A program made the translations under genes and the position numbers. The notes beneath the pieces were generated by a model that was not told the DNA's origin, did no database searches, and saw nothing but the letters and a program-made list of their open reading frames with translations. Positions 25,870 to 38,719 of a stretch of 64,000 nucleotides of DNA are shown here, one piece after another. Source of the DNA: Epiperipatus broadwayi. Its lineage: Eukaryota; Onychophora; Udeonychophora; Euonychophora; Peripatidae. Every line of letters begins with the position of its first letter. Position 1 is the stretch's first letter. The stretch spans positions 1,876,224 through 1,940,223 of the forward strand of contig JAQFVV010006336.1 in NCBI GenBank assembly GCA_028023455.1, in the 5' to 3' direction.

Positions 25870-27060
25870 TGAATATGAGTTGCTATTTTGCATTGGATTA
25901 GTTGATTATGAAAAAAAACATTTGACTTTCTAAGTAGTACTACATTATTAAAGTTTTATATTATCAAAATAAAGATGCAGATTATGATCAACTTTTGAAA
26001 AGAATTTATTAAAATGTATCCAGAAAAATTAACCAACATAATTACATTATTAAAAATAATACAAGTCATGATAGTATGACATCTTTTTCAGGAAAAAAAT
26101 ACATTAATTTTATGGAAAGGATTTTCTGAATTAAAATGGAAAATTTAATGAATAAAACTAAACCAAAGTTAAGTAATCTAAATTTTATGTAATGTGTAGT
26201 TGTTTGGTAAATAATGTTTAAAGCTCAAGGAAATATTACAAAAGCAATCAGATAAAAGTAAAAATTAAGATAAAAATAATGCTAAAAAAACTAAAGTGTT
26301 ATTCAAAAGCTTTTTTTAAAAAAAGTAAGAAAGAAAAAATCATAATTGATTGTAGTGAATTAGAAAAAGTTAATCAACCTTGAACAATTATGAACACAGG
26401 AATATAAACAGATAAAGTTAATCATAGACTCAATTTGGATTAAGTACTTTTTGGTAGGAAATATCTATGAACTTGAAAAATGTTTTTAATAAATATGATT
26501 TATCAATAATGCATTTAATACAAGAACAATATAAAAACTGCAATTATATAGCAAAATACAAAATAAGTTTGTTTTAATTAATATCAGTGAATTGAAAATG
26601 AAATTTATGTATGAGAAAATCATCATTGCAAAATTCAGTAAGTTAAAATGGAGCTCTCAGTAGATGGATAATTGAAATTTTAAACTGGATGCCAATATGT
26701 TATAGGAAATATAAAAAGATATTACATGGGAAATGAATAGATAAAATAAAGATGTTTATTAGAATCATGTTGAGAAGAAAATTGCATTGAATACAGAGAT
26801 CATGTTTCTGATAATGATTGATGGTGATTATGATATTGTAAAAAAAGATCATAGTTGATAGTTTTATAAAAATAGTTTGAAATTTTAAGATGTTAAGCAT
26901 AATGTTTAAATGAAAAGAAGTTATTTTCTATTACTTTATAAAAATAGCTTAGCAGTTGGCTTTATTAAAGGTTGAACAGAAAACTGATGAAGAAGTTATA
27001 AGATAAAAACATGATATAAAATTTTTAGAAAAGTACAGATTTATTAACCTATTATAACTT
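25870..27060 (+). pseudogene. RTE-like LINE reverse transcriptase remnant, copy 1
   Basis: Fragments in several frames match the order of an RTE-type non-LTR reverse transcriptase. NEYELLFCIGLVDYEKKHL near 25870-25930 corresponds to motif A (FVDYEKAFDS). KSKKEKIIIDCSELEKVNQ near 26320-26380 corresponds to the thumb-side segment before the YLG motif. NHRLNLD near 26420 matches the following helix. Copy 2 at 36.65 kb shares these segments in the same order. Every frame has stops; the copy is dead. The functional enzyme would make cDNA at a nicked target site. Confidence 0.6.
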
Positions 27061-27069
27061 TTCTGCAAA

Positions 27070-30000
27070 CTTTTTCAACAAAGTTTTATGAAAAACAAAA
27101 TAGTTTTAATTCCCCCCCAGGAAAAATTTATAAGAGGACTGTTTTAAATTACAGATTAATTTTAATTAATAGATAAAACATGGCAAAAATGCAATTAATA
27201 AGAATTTCCATTGCAACTAGGCTTTACGTTTATGCACACACACATATTTATATGGAAATCTTGAATGTGGTGAATTATCCCATTTAACTCAACTTAATTA
27301 AAAAAGCACTTAACCTAGAATAAATACCCAGGTCACGAATCAAAGTAAACTGACCGACTGATGCATTTAAAAGGAGGATCTTCTTTTAATAACTTTTGCT
27401 CTCCATATATATATATATATCAAAATTGATTAACATTTTAAAAATTGAAGTAAATGAAAATGCTGATAGTGATATTATTGTTAATATTTACTTCAGTGCT
27501 ACATCAATAAATGCACAGGAAATTCAAGTTAGGGAACAAATTTTCGAAATTGTTTGTTGTTATTTTATAACTTTTCAAAGAATTAAATTTGGAAAACAAA
27601 TCAGGACTCATGCTAAATATTGATTATCTATTTGACCCTTGATTTGCGGAATATCCTATTCTTACAAAATAAATGATGAAAACTTTATTAATTAAAATTA
27701 ACAGGCAAGAGTAAGTAAAATTAATGAAAATATAATATAAAAGAATAAATACATGAGGCATAAATTTTTGATCTGCATTAATTAGTTTTAATTTATATTT
27801 AAAGTATGCTGTTTATACGTTATTTATCAATTTGCTAAAATATACGTTGTGAAGCATATAATTTAAATGCCAAATGCAAGAAATATTAAAAAGTATTCAA
27901 ATTAAATATGTTAAACATGATAAAGAAAATTATAAAAAAGTAGATTAATTTGTAGATTTTAGTATATAAACTTCACAGTATTAGATCTAAGCATAAACTA
28001 TGAACATAGGAGAATAATAATAATTCACAACTGGATCTTAAAAAAGATGATAATTTGAAATGAATGATAAAATTAAGATTTTTCCATCATTATACAAAAT
28101 CTTAAGCAGACATGTGAAAAAAATATAGGAAAAACTTTTGCTTTTAAAAGGAATATAAATATAATTTTTACAATCTTGACCACAAATAAATTAATTTTAA
28201 AATTCAGATTCATTAATTGGACAAATACATATAGAATAATCTTAACAATTGTTAATTGTTAGCAGAAATTTAAAAAATATAGTCATGTCAACAATGTTTA
28301 TTGCACATAAAATATCTAAGTAATCTTCTACCTTTTTCAATGCCCAGATATCTTTTTTTTTTAAAAAAAAAAAACAATACCAGTATTAACCACCAGAATG
28401 ATTTGAGCAATCATTGATAAAAAAAGAAACTACAAAGCATGATGCTAAATTATCTAAGCAGTTAAACCGATTGTCAAACCAAGAGCTATCTTACTGTTTA
28501 AGGAATTTCTTTTCAAAAGACAGCAGGGCTCAATATTGCAGGGTGACACTTTTTGAAAGTATATAAAGATTGCCATTTTTTTAGCTGTGATTAGGCAAAA
28601 TTTTTCAATACAGCAAGATGATTTTGTGAGAATCATCAGATCCAATTATATGGTCATACAGCAGATTACAGCAAATATAATTTATTATACTTCCTGCTAC
28701 CAAAAGTAAACTCACTGTAATCTATTATGGGTAAAAGTGGATTCATCTATGAGACTGAATAAATTTAAAGAATTATGTTAAAAATAATAACTTAAACAGC
28801 AATTTAACGGACTGTAATTGAAATTCAACTCTACGCTTGAAGAAGTTGTTGAAATATTTAAAAAAAAAGTTATTGTTTTAAAAAAGAAAAAGCAGATTAT
28901 ATCAGCAACATTTTATTATTTTAAATTTTTTAAATAAAAATATATTGTTGCTTTTAATAAGTAAAACGTATTCATTCAATATATATATCTTTTAACTTAT
29001 CAATCGCAGCTGAACATCAATTTAATGTCACACTTCAATATATATATATATATTAAATTTAATAGTAGATTCCATTTTAAAATTTTATAACCAGTAATAT
29101 AAATATAATATTATCATTTCAAAATTAATCCACCCATTGTGGATTTTTTTAATTTGTCAAAAAATAAAGTTTTTTTTTTTCAATAAATTATCTGTTTGTC
29201 TGTGAAGATGATAAATATATTTTATAGTAATATACTTATATATGCATTGTAACTTTATGTTTACCATTTGCAGTAATAAATATATAGCCATAAACTACAA
29301 AAAAAAATACTGACTTATTAGATATAACCACTTTCCATTCCTATTAATATATTATTATGACCAATAATCAATTTAAGAAGTGAGATGTCTCTTATAATAA
29401 TACCTAATATAAAGATTAATAATATTATTCAAGATTTCTTTTGAACAGAATTTATCGATTATAGCGTACGAGAGTATGTGAATCTAAATTTTTCTTTCTT
29501 TTAAACTGTGGTTAATTTTTTCCTTCGTGATGAAAAATAAAACCTGTACACACATAAAACTAATACTATAGAAAAAATACTCAAGATAAAGTATGCTAGA
29601 TTAACAAAAGTAAAATATGTTATTTAAGATAGAATTAGTACACAAGAGTCAACAAACCGACATTATACTTAAAACAGAATACATTTTAATTTTATGTTTA
29701 AATGTATATGGGTGCGCTTGAAAGTTTAGGTTAAAATGTAGTCAATTTAGCAACAGTAATTGTAAAAGGATTTGGTATTAATATTGGAGTAAAGATTATT
29801 AATTTAACATTGAGAACTTTAAAATTTAATAAAATAAAATTATTAGTAAAATGAAAACAATAACGTGTGGTTAATGTGTATAATAACACTGTAATCTTCA
29901 AAATAATATTTAATCATTATTTTAAATTTTCTATCTCAAAATTGGCATTTTAAAATCTGTAAAACTTTCAAAAATCGCCTGTTTCACATTGTCTTCATAG

Positions 30001-32827
30001 CAACAAAAGCAAGATTCTCCCAAACAAATCTAAAAAATGAAGTGTTATGGGTAATATTCTACAATATCACAAATAATATGGTAACAGTTTATAAATATGA
30101 TCACCTGCCAAAATTTATTAGGTTTTGTTTAGTCTACAGGACTACATAAGTTTTAAACCTGAAATCATCTATTTATTACCCATTATAAACATGACTTAGT
30201 AGAGAAAATTAGCTGGGCATTTGCCAAATTGGTAAATATTTCTTCTCATCATCCTAAATGGAGAAATTAAAAAAAAATATTAACAAAAATCATTTGATAC
30301 CACTTATAAGAAATAAAATTTAATATTTTCAATCATTAGTGACAATTGTGAAATCACATATGGAATATTATTACTTAAGATCACACTGCAACAATCATTT
30401 GTTTCTTCACTAAAACTAAAATAGCCCTCTGAAAGTAATACTGGCTTTAATTAATTCAGGATTGCATGGAGCATGATAAAATTCATAAAAAATATTAATT
30501 TTGACTTGATGAAAAAAAAATCTACCCAAAGCTGAAAACTAGTATTATTAAATAAATTTGAGTTGTTGGATTAATTACTATGCTTGGTCTCACAATAGTG
30601 AAAAGACCTGAACTATAGTTGAATACTATCAATTCACTCAAATCTATGGACTATCAAATATCTGCATCTTATCTTGTGAAATCTATCAAAATCCTTGGAT
30701 ATTCTGTTAATGCTGCATTAAACCAAGGATTAGTTTGTGTATAATATTACAGTATACTGCATGCCATAATGATAAAGTATTAACATTCATTAGTATAATA
30801 TTTCATAAATATGTAGGAGTTGATATAAATTATAAAAGTTATTTTCATAAATGAATTAATTAGTATGATGAAATACCCTGGAATACTAATAAATAATTGT
30901 GATCTGTTTTAAATTTAAAAAAAATCAACCTCCAAAATTAATTACATTCTCACATGGATTAAATGCTAACAGCCTAGTGTGAAATTTATGATTATTAAAA
31001 ACTACTAATAACCTGTGTCATGTTTTGGAATATTTAAAGCACTAAGATAATTTTTATGGATGTTATTTAAAGACTGTGGACTATCAGCACATGGATATTA
31101 TATAATAATAATAATAATAATATTTGTTTAATTATTTTAGCATTAAAACATTATTATTAGTGTTGTGATTTCAAATAAAATTCTTCCACAAAGCAATGAT
31201 ATAAAGAAAGTACAAATAATATCTCATAGTTATCAGTAAACTTGGCATAAATGTACATTTGATATTATATTTGTTTTGAAAATCCTTTGTACTAAGCTTT
31301 AAGCTAAAGTATGATCTATTAAATCTGAGTAAAGTATTTAACTTTTATATGTTTTATTGATTCTTTAAATTTCACCCTCCAGTTTTTCTGCAAGAAAGGT
31401 ATTTTAATCAAGAGTGAAATAACAACAAGGGACTAACTTTTCTATTCATCAAAGAAATACTTATCTGATTAAGTGAATACTAAGCAGTATATTAATGTAC
31501 TCTTATGATATTAATGATTATAAATGTTATTAATTTATTGAGACTGAATATTCATAGTATTTTGAAGTTAAAACATGATAGTGCTAGAAAGTAGTAAGTT
31601 ATGATCATCAGGTCTTATTAAGTTGTATATTTAAATGACAACAATGCTATGGGGTAAATACTTTATTTATTCTTAAAAGTGTTAAGAAATATTTTCTGAT
31701 ACTGTTAATAAAAAAATATGTTGTTACTGGCATTATTTTTTGTTAAGGCACATGAGGATGCAATAAAACTTTCCTACATCTTATCTATAAAAGTTTGAGA
31801 TTTTGGAAAAATTATACAATCTATTCCAATAGAGTGATTTGTTGTTGACATTACTTTATTTGATAATATATGGGTATTCAAAACTCATATTAGAAAACAT
31901 TTAGGGTATATAAGAGCACAATAAGATCTGAAATCTTTAGAGAACTTGTTATTGTTATAATTATATTTATTGTTGAATATTTTATTATATTATTGTTTAT
32001 AATTAATAAATTAATTGTTATATTTTATTATACAGTTGTTTGTCATTTACTGAAGGTCACCCTTTTCATCTACATGTTTTTTTTTTCTAAATAAATGTGG
32101 CTATATTTACACTTTATGTAAAATATAATATTCTTTGTTGGATTTATCTGCACTATTTTCCATTTTGTTTTCCTTTGAGAATAATGAACGAATTGAGATA
32201 TGATGGAGTGCACTAAATTCCCTTTGCTATCTTTATCACATCATGGACATATCAGTCTTAAACTACAAATTATAATTTTATCTAGAACAATTACATTTTA
32301 TGAATTTTGTTAAAAACTCTGAGATACTAGCCAAGATAAAATATTTGTAAGTTGAGTGTGAAATAACTTGCTTGTTCTCTTTAAGTACAAAACACAGTTT
32401 TATGATAAACATTACATGTGCATCCTATACAAATTTATACACTTAGTTTATGTATTAGAATACTCTGAAATTATATTATTAAAGCATATTAAAATAACCT
32501 GAGATATAATGGATACTAGTATGAGTAGGATCACACATAGTAAAGTAAACTATTGTAGTAGTTATTGTTTATTCTTAGTAAAGTGGATAAGGCAACAAAT
32601 TTTTACTAGGTTATTTTTAGTGGAGGTTGTCTCTACCACACAAACCCACCAACACTCACTTTGTCCTAACTGCACTGTCTTAACCACACACTCTGTTTTC
32701 ATCTTATTAAAAATTATGGTACATATAAATGTGGCAGCTCAACCTCTAACCTGATAATATTTAACTTGATCATGTTTTAATTCAAATGCATAATATTAAA
32801 ATATCTACTTAAATAAATGGAGCAATC

Positions 32828-32877
<50 letters not shown>

Positions 32878-33700
32878 TATTTTTTTTTTTTTTTTTTTTA
32901 ATTTAAAAAAAGAAGGGGTTCCCCCAAAAAAAAAAATAATTTGGTTATTAAACCAAAAAATTTTGTTAAATCTTTTAATTCATTTTTCTATTTCAATTTC
33001 TAGAATTTTCAGCAAAGGTTGCAATTAATTTTTTTTGTTGCTATTTGTTTTTCTTCTTGTTGTTACTCCTGAAAATTGTCATATATATGTATATATGCAC
33101 ACATACACTTGTAATATTCGGTAAATATGATACCTCATGTTGAGTATCTAAAAATGTATTTATCCGTATATCCTTTTAAGTTATTTTTTGTCACTGCTGC
33201 ACCTTATGATGAGTGCAAAAAGGATTTATTTATTGTAAATTTCCCGTAAGCAAGTCCACTAATAACTTTATATTTAGAATAGTGAGTGTATAATGGTGCT
33301 GCACATATATACATGTATAAGAATTTATCATAAAAGGTAATGAGATACAGCACCTCATGTTAAGTGCTCTATGGTATCTGATCTAACACAACCTTATTGA
33401 CATGTTGAAAAATAAGAAATTAATGAAATATTTTATAGTGCAAATATACGTATGCATAGTTGTTTTTTTATTATATTTGCTATCAATAAAACAGGTTTTA
33501 AAGTCCTGGGTAGAAGTGTATGCCTGTATGACCGAAAATCTTTTATATGGTAAATATATATCAAATCACACAAGACATAACTTATCTCTACAGGTTAAAA
33601 AGCTCAGACCACTTCCATTCTTGATGAAACATTGTAAATATCTTTAGGGGTTTATATATTTTCTTATTCATTTAAATTGTATTTATAGTTCATCTATTTC
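27070..33700. other. AT-rich DNA without a recognisable gene
   Basis: No frame over 81 codons and none resembling a known protein. A mildly GC-richer patch at 28440-28700 gives open stretches on both strands that I cannot assign. A T10/A12 inverted homopolymer is at 28353-28374. Short repeats include an ATA run near 31100. A 64-codon frame at 33995 overlaps a PLE remnant on the other strand and is discounted. Confidence 0.55.
32830..32874. repeat. (TA)n microsatellite followed by homopolymer runs
   Basis: TA run, then at 32881-32935 long T, A, GGGG and CCCCC homopolymers that look unlike the surrounding sequence. Confidence 0.9.
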
Positions 33701-33707
33701 AAAGCAT

Positions 33708-33811
<104 letters not shown>

Positions 33812-34179
33812 TTAAGTATGAAACAGTGGTGGGTATCTGGTATTAAATAAATTTCATCATAATATTAAACTTGTTTCGTTTTTGTATTATTATTTATTTG
33901 ATAAAATGTACCCTTTCCTTATCAATCACATACCTGTAATAACTTTTTAACTTACCCATTTAAGACCCTAGATGTAGAGTACTGAGCTAGCCACATGGGA
34001 TATCATTCTACTAGGGCATTAAATCTTATTCTAATGCTCCACTGCATATATGGTATTGCACATCCTTCTAGGAGGGGGGAATTCATTTTTTATTCTTTTC
34101 TAGGAGTGGCATGCAAAAGTTATTTTTTAAATAGACTTTTCAAAGGTGTGTACTTACCACAAGTCCTAAACATTCGGGA

Positions 34180-35400
34180 ATTTGAGTAAGATATCAACTA
34201 AAGGGGTTTTTAATTGGCAGAGTCCAGTCAATTCACTCTTTCTATCAGTTTAGCTGGAAGTACCAATATATATGAGTACAGACAATTGGCTAAATTGGTA
34301 TCCATTTCTTTCCCTGTTAAATCTTGATCAATTCATGCTCAGTGCAAGATTAGGAGCAGAATTCCACAGGGAAGTATGGTCCGGTATACTAGAAAGTCAG
34401 TTGTTTCAAGTTTCCTATTCTTGAATCCCTGACAAAGACTGAATCTTACATGCCAAAAGATTAAGAAATAAAAAATCTTGACAAAATTTGGTGAGGTGAA
34501 TTTCTGGAACCAATGGTCTTAACAGTACATGATCCTTATGGGTTTTAGGTAGACTATAAAGATGAGGAATTTTTCTGAAATATGATGTTAGTTTACTTTT
34601 TCCTGAATCACTGAAGTACCTGTAATGCTTTCTGAATAATGATTAAAACTTTGTTTTTGTACTCGGTATTGGATTCTTTGCCACTTTTCTGTATTGGCCT
34701 GCTGTGAGGAGGTCTTGTATTTTGTTGTCATACTGTTGCATTGCCTTTGTCATCAGAGAGAAAAATTATAGATTTATCTATTTTAAGAGATTTAATTGCT
34801 TTCTTCTCACCATAGGATATGTTTGACTTCAATTTTTGTTGCTTTCCAAGTGTTTTTTATTCTCCAGTGTAATTCTGCTGCTTATTCTAAACACAATTTT
34901 TGAGTGATTTCTTCAGTGGCTGCCATTATATCAAATAAATGAATATTATATGGTGTTATGGCAAAGTTTAATCCTCTTTCAAAAACAGAAATTTCACTAT
35001 CTGTTAGATGTTTAGAACTGAGATTTTTAATAGATGAAGTTTGTACACTTCTGGTACAGTATGTTTTTTGATATGCCCATGTAGGTTAGGAAGTTTGTTC
35101 TTTTGACATTCTTTTATTTTTCCATGTAATGAAAAATATGATTTTTTACTGCTTAAGAAACTCTTGTGAAGTCTTCAACAGTAAGTTTATTATTTAGTAA
35201 ACAGTCATTATTAATGGAATGCAAGGTTTGATATTTAGAAAACTTTTGAGCATTAATTATTTCTCTTAACAAAGCTTCATTTACTCTCTGAATAATTTTT
35301 TCAGCTCTCTGGTTAGTGAATGGGAGGTTTTAGTTGCAAACCATTAGGAATTTTCCCTTTAAATTTACATTTATATAAGAAAGTTCAGTGACTTTCTACT
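34180..35400 (-). pseudogene. PLE N-terminal region and reverse transcriptase, decayed (family P2, locus 1)
   Basis: Minus-strand pieces follow the order of a Penelope-like ORF. From about 35390: KGKIPNGLQLKPP, then NQRAEKIIQRVNEALLREI (about 35320-35260). At about 35030-34900 KHLTDSEISVFERGLNFAIT leads to DIMAATEEI, the conserved PLE N-terminal domain. Near 34760 DDKGNATV matches the ADKGxxTVV motif. Near 34580-34520 LYSLPKTHKDHVLLRPLVP matches the core RT motif (LPKxHK...RPI). Weak similarity continues to about 34190. Stops and frameshifts break it. The catalytic YxDD part is not present. The endonuclease of the same family lies nearby on the opposite strand, so the locus is rearranged. Confidence 0.72.
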
Positions 35401-35699
35401 TTGACCAGCTTTATACATAATTTTTCATAATATCTAAAGTTTGATATAGTGTTGGGTCCATACTGAATACTTAGTGTTTTCGTGAAGATTTGTGACGATG
35501 GTGTTTATTTGTATTTATTGTTTAGGACTTTTCCATCATCTAATATTAGTATTGAATAACTTTAGAAAAATTTAACTTTATTTAAATATTCCAAGTACAT
35601 TCAAGAATTTGGAAAAAGAAAAGATCTATATAAAACAAACTCTTGTAAAATAGTTATCGATCAGCTGTTATTAAGAAAACCTTAAATAGACAACAAAAA

Positions 35700-36480
35700 A
35701 AAAACACCAAAAGAAAAAAAAAACAATTATTGTTACTGTAGTGTACCCATACATACCAAAAATAGCAGATGGATTAAAAAAAAATCTATGATCAGTACAA
35801 CATAAGAACAGCCTACAGAGCCATACCACACTATGAGGAATTCTAACATATACCAAGCCTAAACTTGAAAGGCTGGAAAGAAAATCTGCATCTATGAAAT
35901 ACCATGAGAATGTGGAAGAACATATATTGCTGAGACCAGTTATTCTATTGAAAATCACTTCCAAAAACACAAACTGATGACTAGAAGAAAGAAAATAGAT
36001 GTGTTTAAGGTAGCAGACCATGTATATATCAATGAACATATGTTTAATTGAGAAAACATAAAAATATTGGATAGAGAAGAAAAGATACAAAGAAGAAAAT
36101 TTAAAAAAAGCTGTTCACATAAAAATAGCAAACAATCCCATAAGTCAACCTGGTGAGACTATACAAAATATATGGAAACCACTAATCAACTTTGCTCTTA
36201 AGAAGAAACAGTGTTGAAATCAGGGAAACCTCATAGATAAGTATATGAAATTTCTACATATTGTTGCCTTTGTCAGGATGGCTCAGTTGATTAGTGTTAC
36301 CATGAAATTCAATAATCAAGGATCTAAGGAACCATGTTCACTTCTCATTTTAGTATGTTACTGGTCATTCCAGCACAACTTGAATAAGAGAGGAAAATAA
36401 TACTTCTCAAAACATTGTGCATATATTAACTTGTTTGATGTGCTATTACTGATAGTTGAATGTATTTGAAATATTTAAAT
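35700..36480 (+). pseudogene. PLE GIY-YIG endonuclease and 3' end (family P2, locus 1)
   Basis: From about 35725 the plus strand reads the linker before the nuclease (YDQYNIRTAYRAIPHYEEF, about 35787-35845). Then IYEIP, one stop where Cys is usual, ECGRTYIAETSYSIENHF (about 35895-35965), the GIY-YIG core with the CxC-like zinc site and the R/H helix. ADHVYINEHMF and NIKILDREEKIQRRKF (about 36015-36105) complete the domain. The noncoding tail to about 36480 aligns with 59300-59560, so it is the 3' end of the element. The nuclease would nick target DNA. Two or more stops make it inactive. The minus-strand 139-codon frame 35671-36090 is its shadow. Confidence 0.75.
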
Positions 36481-36541
36481 AAAATTAAAATTTTCTAAAG
36501 GCATTCTATACTCATTTTAGATAGTCCAAAACAATAAATAC

Positions 36542-36583
<42 letters not shown>
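36542..36583. repeat. (CA)n(TA)n compound microsatellite
   Basis: CA units followed by TA units. Confidence 0.95.
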
Positions 36584-36649
36584 AAATGTTTAAATTATAA
36601 AGATGTACCAGGTGTTTGAAAAAATCAGTACTAATAAATAATATTTTAA

Positions 36650-37914
36650 AAAGGTGGTAAAGAAATTAGATATTACAGACCTATCAGTCTTTTATTATTT
36701 CTATACAAAATTTTTATCAAGATGATTACAACTTGTCTACAACAAATTTTGAATTTTAATCATCCAAAATAACAAGTTAGATTTTGCAGTGGTTTCAATA
36801 AAGTGAATCATATCCAATAAATAAAAGCAAAGAATATGAGTTGTCATTATGCTTTGGAATTGTAGATTATAAAAAGATATTTGATTATATAAGCATTTAC
36901 TCAGTGATTAAAACCTTGAATCATTAAGGTGTAGATATAGGACATTATATTCTGAAGAATATTTATAAAAATTCAACAGTAACAATTAGATTTAATCATG
37001 ATACTAAGAAGTGATACTAGGAAGGTTAAGATTGAGATGGCTGTCCAAAATATTTTACAGCACTTTTATAAGAAGTATTTTTTTTTAGATTAAAATGGAT
37101 AGCTAGAGAGTAAAAACAATTAAAGATCACTTAAGTTGTCTAGATTTTATAGATGATGCAACTGTTTTTACAAATAATACTTTAAAACTTTCAGGAAATC
37201 TTGAAAGCATTCTCAGATAAAAATAAGATAGTAAGGCCAAAAAAAAACATTAAAAAGACTGAAGTAATTTTCAATAGTTTTTCTCAAAATAAAAAAAAAA
37301 ATATTGATAATAATAAGTTAGAAGAAATTAATAGCTACAAATACCTTGATTAGATTATTACTACGGATGGAAACATGATAAATCAAATTAATTATACAAT
37401 TAAATTTGTTTGGAGTGCTTTTGGTAGAAATAACATAATATTGAAAAGAAATATGTTCATGTGTTTGAAAAGGATGATTTTTAATAAGTATGTTTTAAAA
37501 GTTTTTACCTATGGATTCAAGACTTGGACACTTTACACAAGTGTGATACAAAGACTTCAGACCACTCAATGAAGTATAGAGGGATGTATTTTAGAAATAA
37601 TAAGAACAAATAAAAAACAAAATACATTGATAAGAGAACAAATGTGTTACTGTCATCATTGAAAATATTAAGAGATTGAAATCATATTTTTAGAAGAAAC
37701 GATAACAGATGATCAGTTGAAATTTTAAATTGGAGTCCAAAAGATCTTGAAAGACCTAGAAAGAGCCACCTGTGAAATGGATGTGTATAATAAGGAAATG
37801 TACTTGAGTGATATGAAGAAGTGAGGCCAGAAATCTAAGAAAATGGATTAAATTAGGAGACACCTTCATCCTAAGGAGGATCGATGACGGTTAAAAATGA
37901 TGATGATGATGAAA
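36650..37914 (+). pseudogene. RTE-like LINE reverse transcriptase remnant, copy 2, with (ATG)n tail
   Basis: KEIRYYRPISLLLFLYKIF (36660-36720) is the fingers motif (YRPISLL). VDYKKIFDY near 36865 is motif A. GVDIGHYILKNIYKNSTVTI near 36930-36990 follows. The catalytic region is eroded. YLD-IITTDGNM (37340-37380), SAFGRNNIIL and YGFKTWTL (37375-37572 is open) and TNKKQNTLIREQM (about 37600-37650) match the C-terminal part of RTE elements; GKRPRGRP-like sequence is degraded near 37750. The tail at 37893-37914 is a run of ATG units, the short-repeat 3' end typical of RTE LINEs. This orders the element 5' to 3' on the plus strand and marks its end. Stops in all frames; dead copy. Confidence 0.75.
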
Positions 37915-37919
37915 TTATA

Positions 37920-38640
37920 AATCTTATATTATTACAATTGCTTGAAGAATCTACAGCAAATTGTCTAATTCATTAAAAAGTAATTTCAGTGAAAAATTCA
38001 ATAGTTTGGAAAACATTCAACCATTTACAAATTGAATTCAATAGGTTTCTATTCATTTAAAAGTAATTGAATTTTTGGATTGTATTTTTTAAAGAAATGT
38101 CCTTGCAAGACAAACATTTTCCTTTATTCACATAAGATGATAAAAGAAAAAAAAAGTTGGCAACAATTAATTAATAGCATTTCTTATTAGTGCTAAAAAA
38201 TATTTTTTTTATTTGAAGGCAAGTTTGAAAATCCATTAAAATTAATTATTTTGCAGTTATCATTCATATATGTATGATCTTGTAAAAAAAGATAAAGATT
38301 ATTAATTACAATACAAACTTTTAAAAATATAAAGAAAAAAAACAACTAATAAAACTTTAACTTACAATTATATAAAAATATTGAAATAATTAAAAGGACG
38401 TCGTGCTACAATTTTTTAAAACATATTTTTAAATATTACAGCTTGTTAAAATTAATGAAGTAAGAAAATATAAGAAATTAGAATATTAATGCTAAAAATG
38501 ATACGCAAGAACTGTAATGAGATGTAAGCGCTTGTTTGGATTATTGTGTTTTGTTGGTTAATAATTTATATCTATCTTCTGAAAATAACACGAAGAGAAA
38601 ATTGATAAATTACAGTCTCATTGCCTATAGTCTTATATAT
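37920..38640. other. AT-rich DNA, nothing recognised
   Basis: No coding frame or repeat family was recognised between the LINE tail and the tRNA-like gene. Confidence 0.6.
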
Positions 38641-38645
38641 GTCAA

Positions 38646-38717
38646 AGCGTTGATCGGGAAGAGAACCCGAGCCGGCTGCTTTGAAGGCAGCTATGCTAAC
38701 CGTTAGGCCACCAACGC
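38646..38717 (-). tRNA. tRNA-like gene, anticodon UCA (opal), tRNA-Gly(UCC)-like body
   Basis: The minus strand folds into a full 72-nt cloverleaf. Acceptor GCGTTGG pairs with TCAACGC (one G-U). The anticodon stem GCTGC / GCAGC is perfect, with a 7-nt loop CTTCAAA giving anticodon UCA (38684-38682). The variable loop is 4 nt and the T stem TCGGG / CCCGA is perfect. TGGCCTAACGG is a perfect A box. The body matches metazoan tRNA-Gly(UCC) (GCGTTGGTGG, TTAGCATAGCTGCCTTC), differing in the anticodon loop by CCA to CAA. It lacks the long variable arm of tRNA-Sec, so selenocysteine is unlikely. The T loop is TTCTCTT instead of TTCRANY, which damages the B box, and only a TTT follows, so it may be a pseudogene. 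It reads as a possible UGA suppressor if expressed. Confidence 0.7.
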
Positions 38718-38719
38718 TT

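Noticed and set aside
38646-38717. Interpretation as a selenocysteine tRNA because of the UCA anticodon
   Set aside because: The variable loop is 4 nt and the acceptor/T-arm geometry is that of an ordinary elongator tRNA; tRNA-Sec needs a long variable arm and a 9/4 or 8/5 acceptor-T stack.
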